A DNA stretch of 64,000 bases from Arthrobacter sp. ZGTC412 (GCF_002929215.1 NZ_PJII01000003.1:248001-312000), one strand, 5' to 3'. Counted from the stretch's first letter, positions 7,423 through 17,084 are shown. The notes: generated by a model from the sequence alone, not told the origin. Made by a program: numbers and translations.

Positions 7423-8925
7423 ATGGTTTTGACCGGATCCGGGCGCAAAGCGGCCGTGCTGTGCGCCGCCGCCGTACTCATTGGAACGCTGGCGGCGCCG
7501 GCAGGAGCTGTAACAGCGCCGTTGGCGCCGCGCATCTCCGTACCTGCAGCTCCAGAAGTACCGTCGGCCGAGGACATCGCCGCTGCCAAGGCCAGCGAGT
7601 CCGCCACAGCGGACCAGGTCTCCGCCATTGAACGGATCCTCGAGGCGGCGGCAAGCTCACAGCAAGCCGCCTTCGCTGTTTCGATGCAGGCCAACAACGC
7701 CTACAGCGAGGCCCTGGTGGAGCTGCAGCAGCGGTCGTCAGCGGCGGCTGCCGCTTCGGCGAAGGCCACTGCAGCCCAGGAACAGCAGGACAAAGCCAAG
7801 AAGCAGGTAGGACAACTGGCGGGCGACCTCTACCGCCACGGCGGGCTCAACCCCACCCTGGGTACCTTCGTCAGCGGCAGCGCGGAAACTCTGCAGCAGG
7901 CAGCCACGCTGCAGGCCCTGTCGGCCAGCCGGAGCCGGGCCTTCGAGGCAGCAGACGCGGCAGCCCAGGCCTCGGAGTCATTGACGACGGCGGCTGAGGA
8001 TGCCACAAGAGCGGCCGATGATGCCGCAAGGACGGCGGAAGCCCGGAAGACCCAAGCGGAAGAGGCCAACGCGGCCCAGGCCAAGGCAGTGGCGGACGCC
8101 AAGGCCCAGCGCACCATCCTGGTGAACCAGCTTGCCCAGCTCCGGAACACCACAGTTGCCCTGGAATCGGCCCGGGTGGATGCCCTGGACCGGCAGCGCG
8201 AGGAGGCCCGGCTCGCGGCGGCACTGGCAGCTGCGGAGCGGTCCATCCAGGAGCAGCCGGCTGCTCCGGGTAACCGGCCTGCCCAGGCGGCACCTGCGGC
8301 ACCGGCTCATGCAGTGCCCGCTCCCGCAGCTCCGGCGCCGGCGCCTGCACTGGCCCCCGCTCGCGCACCGGCACCCGCTCCCGCTCGCGCACCGGCACCC
8401 GCTCCCGCACCCGCACCGGCACCGGCTCCTGCACCGGCCCCCGCTCGCGCTCCCGCACCCGCACCCGCGCCTGCGCCTGCAGCTCCGGCGCCGGCTCCAG
8501 CCCCCGCACCTGCTCCGGCACCAGCACCCGCGCCCGCGCCCGCGACTGGGAGCGGAACCTATGAGGCTGCCATCTCGGTGGCCCTGGGCAAGGTGGGTGC
8601 GCCCTTTTATTACCAGTGGGGCGGCACCGGCGCCTACGGTTTCGACTGCTCAGGGCTTGTGCAAACGGCATTCGCTGCCGCCGGCAAGTACCTTCCCCGC
8701 ACGGCTGCCCAGCAGTACGCGGCTGCTCCCGTCCACGTACCCATCTCACAGGCACGGCGCGGTGACCTGCTGGTGTGGGGATCGCCGTCGAACTTCTATC
8801 ACGTGGCTATTTATCTCGGTAACGGCCAGGTGGTGCACGCCCTGAACCCGCAGGAGGGCATCGGCGTCACCTCGCTCAGCGCAATGGCTGGCATGCAGCT
8901 CTACGGATACGCGGCGCGTTACTGA
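7423..8925 (+). CDS. Secreted NlpC/P60 peptidoglycan endopeptidase with coiled coil and Ala-Pro linker
   Basis: The 500-residue precursor has a signal peptide (about residues 1-29, ending PAGA). A long Ala/Glu/Gln-rich coiled coil spans about 45-275, an Ala-Pro repeat linker follows to about 374, and a C-terminal NlpC/P60 domain completes it. The catalytic Cys is in FDCSGLVQ (about residue 409), with His in FYHVAIYLG and a third polar residue in VVHALNP. This is the RipA/RipC-like arrangement in which the coiled coil restrains the hydrolase. It should cleave stem peptides of peptidoglycan outside the cell. Confidence 0.85.
   Translation: MVLTGSGRKAAVLCAAAVLIGTLAAPAGAVTAPLAPRISVPAAPEVPSAEDIAAAKASESATADQVSAIERILEAAASSQQAAFAVSMQANNAYSEALVELQQRSSAAAAASAKATAAQEQQDKAKKQVGQLAGDLYRHGGLNPTLGTFVSGSAETLQQAATLQALSASRSRAFEAADAAAQASESLTTAAEDATRAADDAARTAEARKTQAEEANAAQAKAVADAKAQRTILVNQLAQLRNTTVALESARVDALDRQREEARLAAALAAAERSIQEQPAAPGNRPAQAAPAAPAHAVPAPAAPAPAPALAPARAPAPAPARAPAPAPAPAPAPAPAPAPARAPAPAPAPAPAAPAPAPAPAPAPAPAPAPAPATGSGTYEAAISVALGKVGAPFYYQWGGTGAYGFDCSGLVQTAFAAAGKYLPRTAAQQYAAAPVHVPISQARRGDLLVWGSPSNFYHVAIYLGNGQVVHALNPQEGIGVTSLSAMAGMQLYGYAARY
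8287..8547 (+). repeat. Low-complexity Ala-Pro coding repeat
   Basis: GCX-CCX codon pairs alternate for about 85 codons, with occasional Ala-Arg interruptions (repeated units ending CGC-GCA or CGC-GCT). They encode the rigid linker between the coiled coil and the NlpC/P60 domain. Length variation between strains is likely, and short-read assemblies may collapse it. Confidence 0.85.
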
Positions 8926-8947
8926 CTCCGCCACGAACCGGCCAGGG

Positions 8948-9838
8948 TCAGCTCAACACGTCCTTGGTGACAAAGCGTCCGTAGGCGAGTGCCCCGAACA
9001 CGGCGATGTACCCTGCCTGCAGCAAGGCGTTGCTGGCGAACGAATCCCACAGCACCGGTTGGCGGAGCAGGTCGCCAAAGCCCAGCCAGTAATGGCTGAA
9101 AAGCCACGGGTGCAGCCACTCGAGCTGGGGCAACTGGTCAAGCACCTGGGACACCACCGAGACCACTACCGTGGCGGCCATGGCACCCACGGGAACCACT
9201 GTAAGGGTGGACAGGAACAGCCCTATCGCTGAGAGACCCGCAAGCGAAACGGCAAGGTAAGCAGCAATCAGGAGGAGGCGCAGCGCGGCCTCCGGTGGCT
9301 GGATCACGTCCCCGGACAGCAAAGTCACGGGGCCCACGGGGAAGAGCGCCGCCCCGATGGCGGCACCGGCCAGTGCAACCGTGACCGGGGCAGCAAGGCA
9401 GAACGCCAGCGCTCCCGTGTACTTCACGAGAAGCAGCCGCACGCGGCCCGTGGGAGCAACCAGCAGGTACCGCAGCGTTCCCAGGTTGGCCTCGCCTGCG
9501 ATAGTGTCCCCTGCCACCACGCCCACCGTCAGCGGCAGGAACAGTGGAACAGACACCAGCATGGCGGTGAAGGCGACGAACAGCCCGTTCTGCGTGATGC
9601 GGTCCAGAAAAGCAGGACCCCGCCCCGCCGGAACTGCGGACGAGATCCTCACGGCCACCGCGATCAGGACCGGGATGGCGGCCAGCGCCAGCAGCAATGC
9701 CCAAGTACGCCGGCGCCCAAACAGCACCCGAAGTTCCGACAGCAGAAGGGACAGCCCGGATCCGCGCGGCGCCCCCGCGGGCTTCGTTTCTGCTGTTCCT
9801 GTTGTTTCTCTGGTCTCCTGCCGCGCGCTACTGGGCAA
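8948..9838 (-). CDS. ABC-2 type transporter permease
   Basis: The 296-residue protein has six hydrophobic segments starting near residue 46. It has the ABC-2 permease loop DTIAGEANLGTLRYLLVAPTGRVRLLLVKY, where the conserved GEANLGTLR motif couples to the ATPase. It starts inside the 3' end of the ATPase gene (11-nt overlap), so the two are co-translated. With the LolA-like gene upstream it forms a three-gene unit that probably exports a lipid, peptide or drug; the substrate is not evident. Confidence 0.85.
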   Translation of the reverse strand: MPSSARQETRETTGTAETKPAGAPRGSGLSLLLSELRVLFGRRRTWALLLALAAIPVLIAVAVRISSAVPAGRGPAFLDRITQNGLFVAFTAMLVSVPLFLPLTVGVVAGDTIAGEANLGTLRYLLVAPTGRVRLLLVKYTGALAFCLAAPVTVALAGAAIGAALFPVGPVTLLSGDVIQPPEAALRLLLIAAYLAVSLAGLSAIGLFLSTLTVVPVGAMAATVVVSVVSQVLDQLPQLEWLHPWLFSHYWLGFGDLLRQPVLWDSFASNALLQAGYIAVFGALAYGRFVTKDVLS

Positions 9839-10871
9839 CGTCGAACCCCTCCCCCGTCAAGGCAACAAAGCGGTCCTCGAGGCTTTCCCGTTCCACCGCG
9901 AACCCACGGACCCGGACGCCCGCCTGCACCAAGTGGGCCACGATACCTTCAGGGGCGGCATCCGCAGGGGTAACGGCCTCCAAGGCAGAAACATCCGGGC
10001 CGGGCCTATACCCCTTGATATGTGGTTCGGCAAGCGCCGCCGTGACCACCTCACCGTCCGGTTGCGCGGCTGCAGGCTCCGGCGACAATCCCAGGCGCGC
10101 CAGGACTGTCATCGCGGCCCGGGCGTCCGGTGTCACCAGCCGGATGCAGGCGCTTCCGGACCGGCGCAGTTCGGAAAGCGGGCCCTGGGCCACGAGCCGG
10201 CCCGCGCTCATGATGGCTGCATGCGTGCAGATCTGTTCGACCTCGGCCAACAGGTGGCTCGAAACAAAAACGGTGGTGCCGTCTGCCGCGAGGGAACGGA
10301 CGAGGTTCCGCACTTCCCGTGTGCCTTGGGGGTCCAGCCCGTTGGTGGGCTCGTCCAGCACCAGCAGTTCGCGGGGAGACAGCAGCGCGTTGGCAATGCC
10401 CAGCCGCTGCTTCATGCCCAGCGAATAGGCGTGTACCCGCTTGCCTGCGGCATGACTGAGCCCTACCTGTTCCAGTGCCTGGTTCACCCGGATCTTGCGG
10501 GTGGCGGGGGCGGCATGCCGGGTGGCGGCGTCGAGGCGGTGGAGGTTCGCGGTCCCGGAGAGAAAGGGATAAAAGGCGGGCCCCTCCACCAGCGCCCCCA
10601 CGTGCGGAAGGACAACCTGGAATTTGCCCGGCATGTCCATCCCCAGCAGGCGAACGGACCCCGCGGAGGCCGCCGCTAGGCCCAGGAGCATCCGGATGGT
10701 GGTGGTCTTTCCTGAGCCGTTGGGTCCCAGGAAACCAAAAACCGCGCCGGAAGGCACCGCCAAGTCAAGGTCATTCACGGCCACCTGCTGCCCGAAACGC
10801 TTGGTCAGCCCCTGGGTTTCGATGGTCAGGCCGTACGTCCGGGAGCCGGGGCCTCCTGCGGCCCCTGTCAC
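9828..10871 (-). CDS. ABC transporter ATP-binding protein
   Basis: The 347-residue protein has Walker A GPNGSGKTTT (about residues 50-59), an ABC signature region YSLGMKQRLGIA, Walker B LLVLDEPTNGLDP and an H-loop SSHLLAEVE. It has a C-terminal extension of about 110 residues, as in CcmA/DrrA-type exporter ATPases. Its first codons overlap the end of the LolA-like gene, and its end overlaps the permease gene. It powers the exporter encoded downstream. Confidence 0.9.
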   Translation of the reverse strand: MTGAAGGPGSRTYGLTIETQGLTKRFGQQVAVNDLDLAVPSGAVFGFLGPNGSGKTTTIRMLLGLAAASAGSVRLLGMDMPGKFQVVLPHVGALVEGPAFYPFLSGTANLHRLDAATRHAAPATRKIRVNQALEQVGLSHAAGKRVHAYSLGMKQRLGIANALLSPRELLVLDEPTNGLDPQGTREVRNLVRSLAADGTTVFVSSHLLAEVEQICTHAAIMSAGRLVAQGPLSELRRSGSACIRLVTPDARAAMTVLARLGLSPEPAAAQPDGEVVTAALAEPHIKGYRPGPDVSALEAVTPADAAPEGIVAHLVQAGVRVRGFAVERESLEDRFVALTGEGFDVAQ

Positions 10872-12052
10872 GGAGCTGCGGATGCGGCTTGCAGCCTCTC
10901 CGGCGGGACCATGCCCGCGAAGATCCGGCCGTCGTCGGTGAGCAGGACGTTGAACAGCGTAGTGGAGAGCAACCGCCCGCCGGGAACTGCGACGACGGCC
11001 TGGGCCAGCAACGGATTACGGGACAGCAACGTGTTCGCGGCTGAGGCGGCACCAGCCTCCGCCTGCACTTGCACCACCGTTTCCCAGCCGGCGCCGGTCA
11101 GGTAGGGCCGGACCTTGTCCTTAATGCCGTCGGCCGGGTCATCCGGACTGACATGGGTCCCGGGATTGGCTGGCAAACCTGAACCCAACGGCCAGCGTTC
11201 AGGATGCCGGAATTGAAGCTCCTCCACCGTGCTGCCCGGCGGCGGGACGAAGTTGAACAGCGCCTCGTCCGGAGCATCGAGGGACAGGCTGGTGAATCCG
11301 GCGCTGAAGGCAGGCTGGGCCGCACCGCGGGCAGTCACTTCCACGGAGAGCGGCATGCCACTGGCGGCGTCGACGGCGATGGCCACCTTTCCCACCAGCG
11401 TGGCCCCGGTGCGCGGCTCAAGGAGGAGGTTGTAGGCAGGGCGCCCGGCGGCTTCCACGTCCGGACCGACGGACACCGCAGTTGAACTGTCGGCCGCAGC
11501 CAGGAATTTCTCGGCGAGGTCCTGCGGCGTGCGCGGGACCTCCACGTCCGCCTGCGGCTTATCAAGGGGCGGCGTCCCGGTGTTCCCGGGGTCGGTCAGC
11601 GGCAGGTCAGTGGCATAGGCGGGCAGGGTCAGGTGGGCGGCAGAGTTGTCCTTTGACGAGTAGAACCAGACGTCGTGGTCGCGGCGGATGATGTCCCGCT
11701 CGGCCAGCCGGTCCACCACCTGGATGCGCGTCTTGGTCTTTCCGTCCATAAATACCCTCGCCGTATGCTCACCGGTGAGGAACTCCATGACTGAGGCTGC
11801 GCCGCCGGCAGATGCCGGGCCGGATGTGGGTCCCGTTGCCGGCAGCTCCGGCAAACCGAGCTCCGAGGATTGTTCAATGGTGCCCGAAAACGTGTGCGTC
11901 CTGTGGCCGGCGAGCAAAGCGATCACCTCGGCCGGGGTCTTGTCAGGCAGCGGATCACCGGCCCTCGCCGGAATGGATCCCACTAGTACCCCGGTGGCGA
12001 TCACTGCAGGCACCGCCACCGCAGGAACCCATCGCAACCAGGCACGGTTCAT
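10868..12052 (-). CDS. LolA/RseB-like secreted lipid-binding-type protein
   Basis: The 394-residue protein has a signal peptide (residues 1 to about 30) and a beta-rich domain of the LolA/LppX/RseB fold. The fold is seen from the repeated amphipathic strands, with HTFSGTIEQSSELGLP early and LFNFVPPPGSTVEEL late. I chose the ATG at 12052 because GGGGAG lies 4 nt upstream and the signal peptide begins there. It is the first gene of an operon with an ABC ATPase and permease, so it may be the extracytoplasmic partner of that exporter. The ligand is unknown. Confidence 0.75.
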   Translation of the reverse strand: MNRAWLRWVPAVAVPAVIATGVLVGSIPARAGDPLPDKTPAEVIALLAGHRTHTFSGTIEQSSELGLPELPATGPTSGPASAGGAASVMEFLTGEHTARVFMDGKTKTRIQVVDRLAERDIIRRDHDVWFYSSKDNSAAHLTLPAYATDLPLTDPGNTGTPPLDKPQADVEVPRTPQDLAEKFLAAADSSTAVSVGPDVEAAGRPAYNLLLEPRTGATLVGKVAIAVDAASGMPLSVEVTARGAAQPAFSAGFTSLSLDAPDEALFNFVPPPGSTVEELQFRHPERWPLGSGLPANPGTHVSPDDPADGIKDKVRPYLTGAGWETVVQVQAEAGAASAANTLLSRNPLLAQAVVAVPGGRLLSTTLFNVLLTDDGRIFAGMVPPERLQAASAAP

Positions 12053-12196
12053 GCCGCTCCCCACGAGCCTGCTCGTGTTCGGGTCGTTTATACTCCGGCC
12101 GTTCGTAGTCCTGCCGTCTCCGTCACTGGAGCCCATAGTCCAAGGGTACGCCTCCGGACCGCTCCCTACACGTGCCCAACGGCGTACCCCGGGGCT

Positions 12197-14971
12197 CTAC
12201 GCGGACACGACGGTTCCTGCGCCGCCGTCGACCGTTATCTTTTGCCCGGTGGCAAGCCGGGCGGTGGCCCCTGGAACGCCCACGACGGCGGGAATGCCGT
12301 ACTCCCGCGCCACCACCGCACCGTGCGAGTTGGGCCCGCCCATCTCCATCACCAGTCCGCCGGCTGTCAGGAACAAGGGAGTCCAGCCGGGATCGGTGGA
12401 AGGCGCAACCAGGATCTCTCCGGGTTCAAGGTGGGCGCCCACGGGGTCCAGGATGACCCGGGCAGGAGCAGTGACCGAACCCGCCGACGCCGGGCTGCCG
12501 GACAGCGCGCCGTCGGCCATCCCGGCACCCGCGGCGTGCAGCACCTCAGGCTCGGTGCCGTCCGAGAGCAGGACCCTGGGGATATGCCGCCTGCCGAGTT
12601 CGCTGGCATAGGCCGCGCGCCGCTCCACGACGAGTTCGCGCAGCTTGCGGGGTTGGCTGGTACCGTTGACGCTCCCGCCGGCCAGGGCTTGCCTGGCCTC
12701 CTCGAAGTCGAGGAAAAAAATGTCGTCCGGGCTCTCCAGCTGGCCGTCAGCTGCAAGCGCAGTTCCCACGTGGGCTAACTGTTTCCGCACTTCAGCGAGG
12801 CCCAGGACCAGCTGGTACTTGGGCAGCTCCCGCAGCCCGGCGAAAAGCCTGGTGCGTCGCAACGCGGCACCCAGCACGAGCGCACGCGCCCGGCCCCGGT
12901 GGCGCGCCTCGGCTACCAGCCGCTCCACTTCGGCGTCTGCCTCTGCACCTGCCCGGCTGAACTGCGCGTCCGGTGCCATGGCGGGATCGGCGAGGCGCAG
13001 GTAGTTGGCCAGCACACCCAGGATGTGGGTGGGGTCATCGGACCACCGGGGCATGCCCACATCGATTTCGGCCACAGCCCGGTGCCCGTAACGCTCGAGG
13101 AACCGTACCAGGCCTGCGTGCAGGACAGGTGGCAGGCGCCCGGCGTCGAACTCCGCTGCCAGCTCGGACGGCTGCCGCGCCTCCAAAACCGTGCGCGACT
13201 CGCGGTCATCCTTTAGTGCTGATGCGAGGCGCCACAGCTCGAGGTCCATCTCGGTGGTCACATTCTGCGGCAGGCCCCGGAGCACCTTCTGCAGGTCCTC
13301 CCCGCGATCTGTGCCTCCCAGCAGCTTTCCCGCCAGCCAAAGCATCGCGAATCCCAGCGCGGGCAAGGGCAAAATGGCTGGTACGATCGCAAAGAGCCGG
13401 CCTTCCAGGAGCCGCTCGGCGTGGTCAAGCCGTTCAACCGGTCCTGCCCCTGGCCCCAGCTCCAAATCCTCCGCAAATTGCCGGGTGAAGCGGTCCAGCC
13501 TGCGCAGCGCCGCCTTGGGCCGGACCAGTCCCCGGACTACCGATTCCGGGGCGCGGGCCCGCACCGCTGCCGGCAGGACATGGCGCACCAGTCCGAGCGG
13601 GGTCCTGCGGGTCACCGAAAACCGGGGGTCGTCGAAAACCTGGCGCAACACCATGGCTGACCGGGCTTCCATCACGTCAAAAACCCGTGGCAGGATCCGG
13701 CGGCCAACGTTGCTCCTGACCGGCGTGGTGAGGTCGAAGTAGATGCGCTGGGCTGCCTCGGCATACGGCGAAGGGCCGTGCCGGGGCTCGGGGACGGCAA
13801 AACCGGCAGCCTTGGCTACAGAGGAGGCAACGAGCCGCAGCGACGCCAGGCCCATGGGCGTGAGGGGACGGGTGAGACCCTGGGCCAGGCTGAAGCACAG
13901 GTAGACCCTGCTCCCGGTGACTGGATGCCGGCTCTGCGGGATCGGGTACAGGGTGGTGATGGGCCGCGACTGGGTCAGCCAGAGTGCTCCGCCGGTGTCA
14001 ATAGCCCATTCGGTGTCCTGCGGTGAGCCGAAGTGCCGTTCGGACTGAACGCCGAGGGCCGCGAGTTCAACGGCTTGCGCGTCTGTGAGGCTGGAGGCCT
14101 CCGGCCTGCCGGGCAGGTCCTGAATCTCCGTTCCACCGCCCGGAAGGGGACGCACCATAACGCGCTTATCGCCCAGCTTCCGCTCAAGGACCTGGGCATT
14201 TTCTGTGTCCACCACAAAGTGATCCGGATTGACGGCCCCGGATACCACGGCTTCACCAAGCCCCGGCGCGGCGTCGATAACAGCTTCCCGGCGCCTGCCG
14301 GTCAGCGGGTTGGCCGTGAACATCACCCCGGCCGACGCGGCATCAACCATCCGCTGGATGACGACGGCGAGGGCTACCTCGTGCGGGGCGATGCCCAAGG
14401 CTGCTCGGTAAGCCACTGCCCGGTCCGTCCAGAGTGAGGCCCAGCAGTTGCGCACGGCCTCGAGGACGGCGTCGATGCCGATGACATTCAGGTACGTGTC
14501 CTGCTGGCCTGCGAAGCTCGCAAACGGAAGGTCCTCGGCCGTGGCCGAGGACCTTACCGCCACGGGAGTCGACTCCCCCAGCGCTGCGTACGCCAGCCCA
14601 ACGGCGGCAACTATCCGCGGCGGAACCGGGATGGCGCGGATGGCCTCCCGTGCCAGGCCCGCCACCACCGCCAGTTCCGCGGCCCGGCTGGGGCTTCCCG
14701 GTGGCAGTGCGGCCTGGAGGGCGCCGAGCTCTGCGAGCACCCCGTCCTGGACCGCACTGGCGGCCTCCTGGTAGGCCTCAGTGGTCAGGCAGAAGCCATC
14801 GGGCACGGGCAGCCCCGCTGCTATCAGCTCACCAAGGTTGGCCGCCTTGCCTCCCACCAGCGGAAGCATGCTGCCGTCAACATGGCTGAGGCGCAGGATC
14901 AAGGCGGGACCGGTGTTCCCGTCCGGCTGGCGGGAACTCCCTCCGGTCTTTCCTGGTGGGTAGGCGGCCAT
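12197..14971 (-). CDS. Rifampicin-phosphotransferase-like PEP-synthase-family enzyme
   Basis: The 924-residue protein has an N-terminal ATP-grasp/PPDK domain (GGKAANLGELIAAGLPVPDGF at about 40-60, AVRSSATAEDLPFASFAGQQDTYLN near 140-165). A middle region of about 400 residues is unlike PEP synthase. A C-terminal swivelling His domain carries the phospho-histidine in GGPNSHGAVVARE (His883). The TIM-barrel PEP/pyruvate domain of true PEP synthase is absent. The order ATP-grasp, variable domain, His domain is that of rifampicin phosphotransferase, but the real substrate here is unknown. GGAGGGAG precedes the ATG by 7 nt. Confidence 0.8.
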   Translation of the reverse strand: MAAYPPGKTGGSSRQPDGNTGPALILRLSHVDGSMLPLVGGKAANLGELIAAGLPVPDGFCLTTEAYQEAASAVQDGVLAELGALQAALPPGSPSRAAELAVVAGLAREAIRAIPVPPRIVAAVGLAYAALGESTPVAVRSSATAEDLPFASFAGQQDTYLNVIGIDAVLEAVRNCWASLWTDRAVAYRAALGIAPHEVALAVVIQRMVDAASAGVMFTANPLTGRRREAVIDAAPGLGEAVVSGAVNPDHFVVDTENAQVLERKLGDKRVMVRPLPGGGTEIQDLPGRPEASSLTDAQAVELAALGVQSERHFGSPQDTEWAIDTGGALWLTQSRPITTLYPIPQSRHPVTGSRVYLCFSLAQGLTRPLTPMGLASLRLVASSVAKAAGFAVPEPRHGPSPYAEAAQRIYFDLTTPVRSNVGRRILPRVFDVMEARSAMVLRQVFDDPRFSVTRRTPLGLVRHVLPAAVRARAPESVVRGLVRPKAALRRLDRFTRQFAEDLELGPGAGPVERLDHAERLLEGRLFAIVPAILPLPALGFAMLWLAGKLLGGTDRGEDLQKVLRGLPQNVTTEMDLELWRLASALKDDRESRTVLEARQPSELAAEFDAGRLPPVLHAGLVRFLERYGHRAVAEIDVGMPRWSDDPTHILGVLANYLRLADPAMAPDAQFSRAGAEADAEVERLVAEARHRGRARALVLGAALRRTRLFAGLRELPKYQLVLGLAEVRKQLAHVGTALAADGQLESPDDIFFLDFEEARQALAGGSVNGTSQPRKLRELVVERRAAYASELGRRHIPRVLLSDGTEPEVLHAAGAGMADGALSGSPASAGSVTAPARVILDPVGAHLEPGEILVAPSTDPGWTPLFLTAGGLVMEMGGPNSHGAVVAREYGIPAVVGVPGATARLATGQKITVDGGAGTVVSA

Positions 14972-14997
14972 CGTGACGCTCCCTCCGGCAGGGTTTG

Positions 14998-16035
14998 TCA
15001 GGCTGCGCCGAGGATCGGCCCGAAGCGGGCACGGTCGGCGAGTCGCGGGTCCTCACGGTCCGGGACCACCATAACGGGGCCCTTGGCATGATGGAGGACG
15101 CCGTCCGAGGTGGATCCCAGGAGCATGCCCGCGAAGCCGCCGCGCCCCCGCGTCCCTACTACCACCAGCTCCACGTGCCGGCTTGCGTCCACCAGAACGT
15201 CCACCGGAGAGCCGTCCAGCAGTTCGGATTCTGCTGACAGGTTGGGGTAGTGGCTCCGCAGCCAGGCCATGCCTGCGTCCAGTGTCAACTGGATGTCCGC
15301 GAACAGCGCCTTACGGTCCATTGGAGCAGGAACCCACGCCAGCGAGCCGCTGTATTGTGGAACCGCACAGATCACCCGGAGCGATGCACCCAGCCGTACA
15401 GCCTGGTCCGCGGCTTCGAGCACAGCAACCCGGGCCTGTTCCGAACCGTCCACGCCCACCACCACCACGTTCTCCACTCGCTGGTGCCCGGCCTTGGCCT
15501 GTTCGGCTTTGACCCGCCGGTCCTCCGTGGTTTCGCCCAGCCGGTCCGAGCAGACCAGAGGCACTGTGACTGTGGGGCACTTCGCGTGCGCGGGCAGTGC
15601 GCTGCTTACGGAACCGAGGAGCCTCCCGACGAAGCCGCCGCGGCCCCGGGTGCCAAAGACCAGAAGCTCTGCCGTTTGGGACATCTCCAACAGCACACCG
15701 GACGCGTCCCCGTTTTCGACGGAGGCACTGACGTCGATGTCATAGGCCGACACCTTCTCGAGGGCCTGCTTCACCACGGCCTCGGCGCCTTCACGGATCA
15801 CTGAGTCATCTACTGTGGCGTATCCGCCGTCGAGGCCGGACGCAGCGAAGATTGGCACGGAGTAAGCGGTAACGATATGCAGTGGACGACGGCGGCGCTG
15901 GGCTTCCCTGGCCGCCCAGACCAAGGCGCACTGGCCGTGGTCCGACCCGTCCACGCCAACAACGATCCCGTCGGGGGCGGCATGGGAGCCACCGCTGTCC
16001 CGCGCCGGGTCCGGATGCAACTCTTGTGCGCCCAT
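14998..16035 (-). CDS. Tandem-domain universal stress protein
   Basis: The 345-residue protein has two Usp domains (about residues 23-165 and 175-325). Each has an ATP-binding signature: GVDGSDHGQ with GTRGRGGFVGRLLGSVS, and GVDGSEQAR with GTRGRGGFAGMLLGSTS. The pattern G-2X-G-9X-G-S/T indicates ATP-binding UspA-type domains. It lies 26 nt upstream of the phosphotransferase-like gene on the same strand and may be co-transcribed. A strong GAGGAGG site precedes the ATG. Such proteins support survival under starvation and hypoxia in actinobacteria. Confidence 0.9.
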   Translation of the reverse strand: MGAQELHPDPARDSGGSHAAPDGIVVGVDGSDHGQCALVWAAREAQRRRRPLHIVTAYSVPIFAASGLDGGYATVDDSVIREGAEAVVKQALEKVSAYDIDVSASVENGDASGVLLEMSQTAELLVFGTRGRGGFVGRLLGSVSSALPAHAKCPTVTVPLVCSDRLGETTEDRRVKAEQAKAGHQRVENVVVVGVDGSEQARVAVLEAADQAVRLGASLRVICAVPQYSGSLAWVPAPMDRKALFADIQLTLDAGMAWLRSHYPNLSAESELLDGSPVDVLVDASRHVELVVVGTRGRGGFAGMLLGSTSDGVLHHAKGPVMVVPDREDPRLADRARFGPILGAA

Positions 16036-16448
16036 GGGGCCGCCTCCTCGCGATACTGCCTGATGTTGCGGCTATTCTGCCAGAAAGCAGGCCGTTCCCC
16101 GCGCACCCGTATCGCAACCGCAGCTGCTCAGGAAGGCCCGCTTCCAGTTCTCACTATTCTCCGTCCCCCGTTGCTTAGCAAGCCTGTCCAGGGCAGGAAG
16201 CGGCGGTTATCCACAGCCTCGGGGCGGAGCTCTGGAAAGCGTGTTCACCAGCAGGGGAATCTTTACGCATTGGGCTATCCAGCGCCGCAAATCTTCTGTA
16301 GTCTTCAGGACATTGTTGGTCCGGGACGCCTACTGCCTCTTCCTGTCAGAGCTGCCCGGCAACGCACTGCGGCCGGACTTTGGGGGTAACGGGACGCGCG
16401 TGGGCGAGGACGCCCGCACCCGCCGAAGCTTCGAAGGAGGAAACTGTA
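16036..16448. other. 413-bp divergent intergenic region
   Basis: This gap separates the Usp gene (-) from the small FAD-type gene (+). It contains GCTTAGCAAGC at 16173-16183, an 11-mer also present upstream of the envelope-stress cluster (55659-55669). It also contains a single exact TTATCCACA box at 16207-16215, which I regard as chance. No convincing coding frame or RNA gene was seen. Confidence 0.5.
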
Positions 16449-17084
16449 GTGTCAAGCATGCCTGGGAATGCCGGGACCGAGCAGACCACCACTGTGATTA
16501 TTGGCACCGGCTTGTCCGGCCTGGCCGTGGCCGCCGAGCTGTGCCGCCGCGGGGTGGACTCGATAGTGGTGGACGGGCTGGACCTCCTGGGGGCCGCACA
16601 GCCGGCCAACACCGCTTCGCTGCAGCGCTGCGACGCGGCGGACTCAGCAACGCTCCGGGAACGGAACGAAATCCTCCGGCACCTGCGTAACTATGCCGCC
16701 AGTCACGATGTGGATGTCCGCAACACCACCCGGGCCGTTCAATTGACCATGGTGGACGGCAAGTCCACCGGAGCGGCCGTCCGGCAATGGGAGGTGCATA
16801 CGCCCACGGGCATCCTGGTTGCCGACAATATTGTGCTCACGCGGTGCGCCCACAGCCAGCTGCGGCGGATGATTAACGACTTCGGCATCTCGGTGGGCCG
16901 CAACCTCGTCGCCGCCATGCGCGCCATCGGCATCTACTTGGTGGGCGTGGGAGAGCTGATCACGCCATCCCCCAAAGAGGTCCTGCGCCAGGCCAAGACG
17001 GTGGGCCATGCGATTTCCGCAAAGGTCAACCCGGACGCCGAGGCTCCCCCGTACACACGAAGCCTGGCGATCCTGCCCTGCTAA
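16449..17084 (+). CDS. Compact FAD/NAD(P)-binding oxidoreductase-like protein
   Basis: The 211-residue product has an N-terminal Rossmann dinucleotide-binding motif, VIIGTGLSGLAVAAEL (GxGxxG, about residues 16-31). It ends in a segment (IYLVGVGELITPSPKEVLRQAKTVG) like the C-terminal FAD-contact region of flavoprotein monooxygenases. The middle NADP-binding domain of those enzymes is missing, so it is about half the usual length. The start is a GTG at 16449 with a perfect AGGAGG site 8 nt upstream. It may be a reduced flavoprotein or a degenerate paralogue; no reaction can be assigned. Confidence 0.7.
   Translation: MSSMPGNAGTEQTTTVIIGTGLSGLAVAAELCRRGVDSIVVDGLDLLGAAQPANTASLQRCDAADSATLRERNEILRHLRNYAASHDVDVRNTTRAVQLTMVDGKSTGAAVRQWEVHTPTGILVADNIVLTRCAHSQLRRMINDFGISVGRNLVAAMRAIGIYLVGVGELITPSPKEVLRQAKTVGHAISAKVNPDAEAPPYTRSLAILPC

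Noticed and set aside
7871-8755. Possible CRISPR or tandem repeat from the GC-rich periodic region
   Set aside because: The periodicity is from alternating Ala and Pro codons of the NlpC/P60 linker; there are no spacers, equal-length repeats or cas genes.
9357-10679. A 440-codon open frame on the + strand opposite the ABC exporter genes
   Set aside because: It covers the ABC ATPase and permease on the other strand, which have clear motifs and overlaps. High GC keeps the antisense frame open; its composition is Arg/Gly/Pro-rich and no domain is seen.
16207-16215. TTATCCACA DnaA box, possible replication origin
   Set aside because: It is a single box with no AT-rich region or dnaA/dnaN neighbours, so it is most likely chance.
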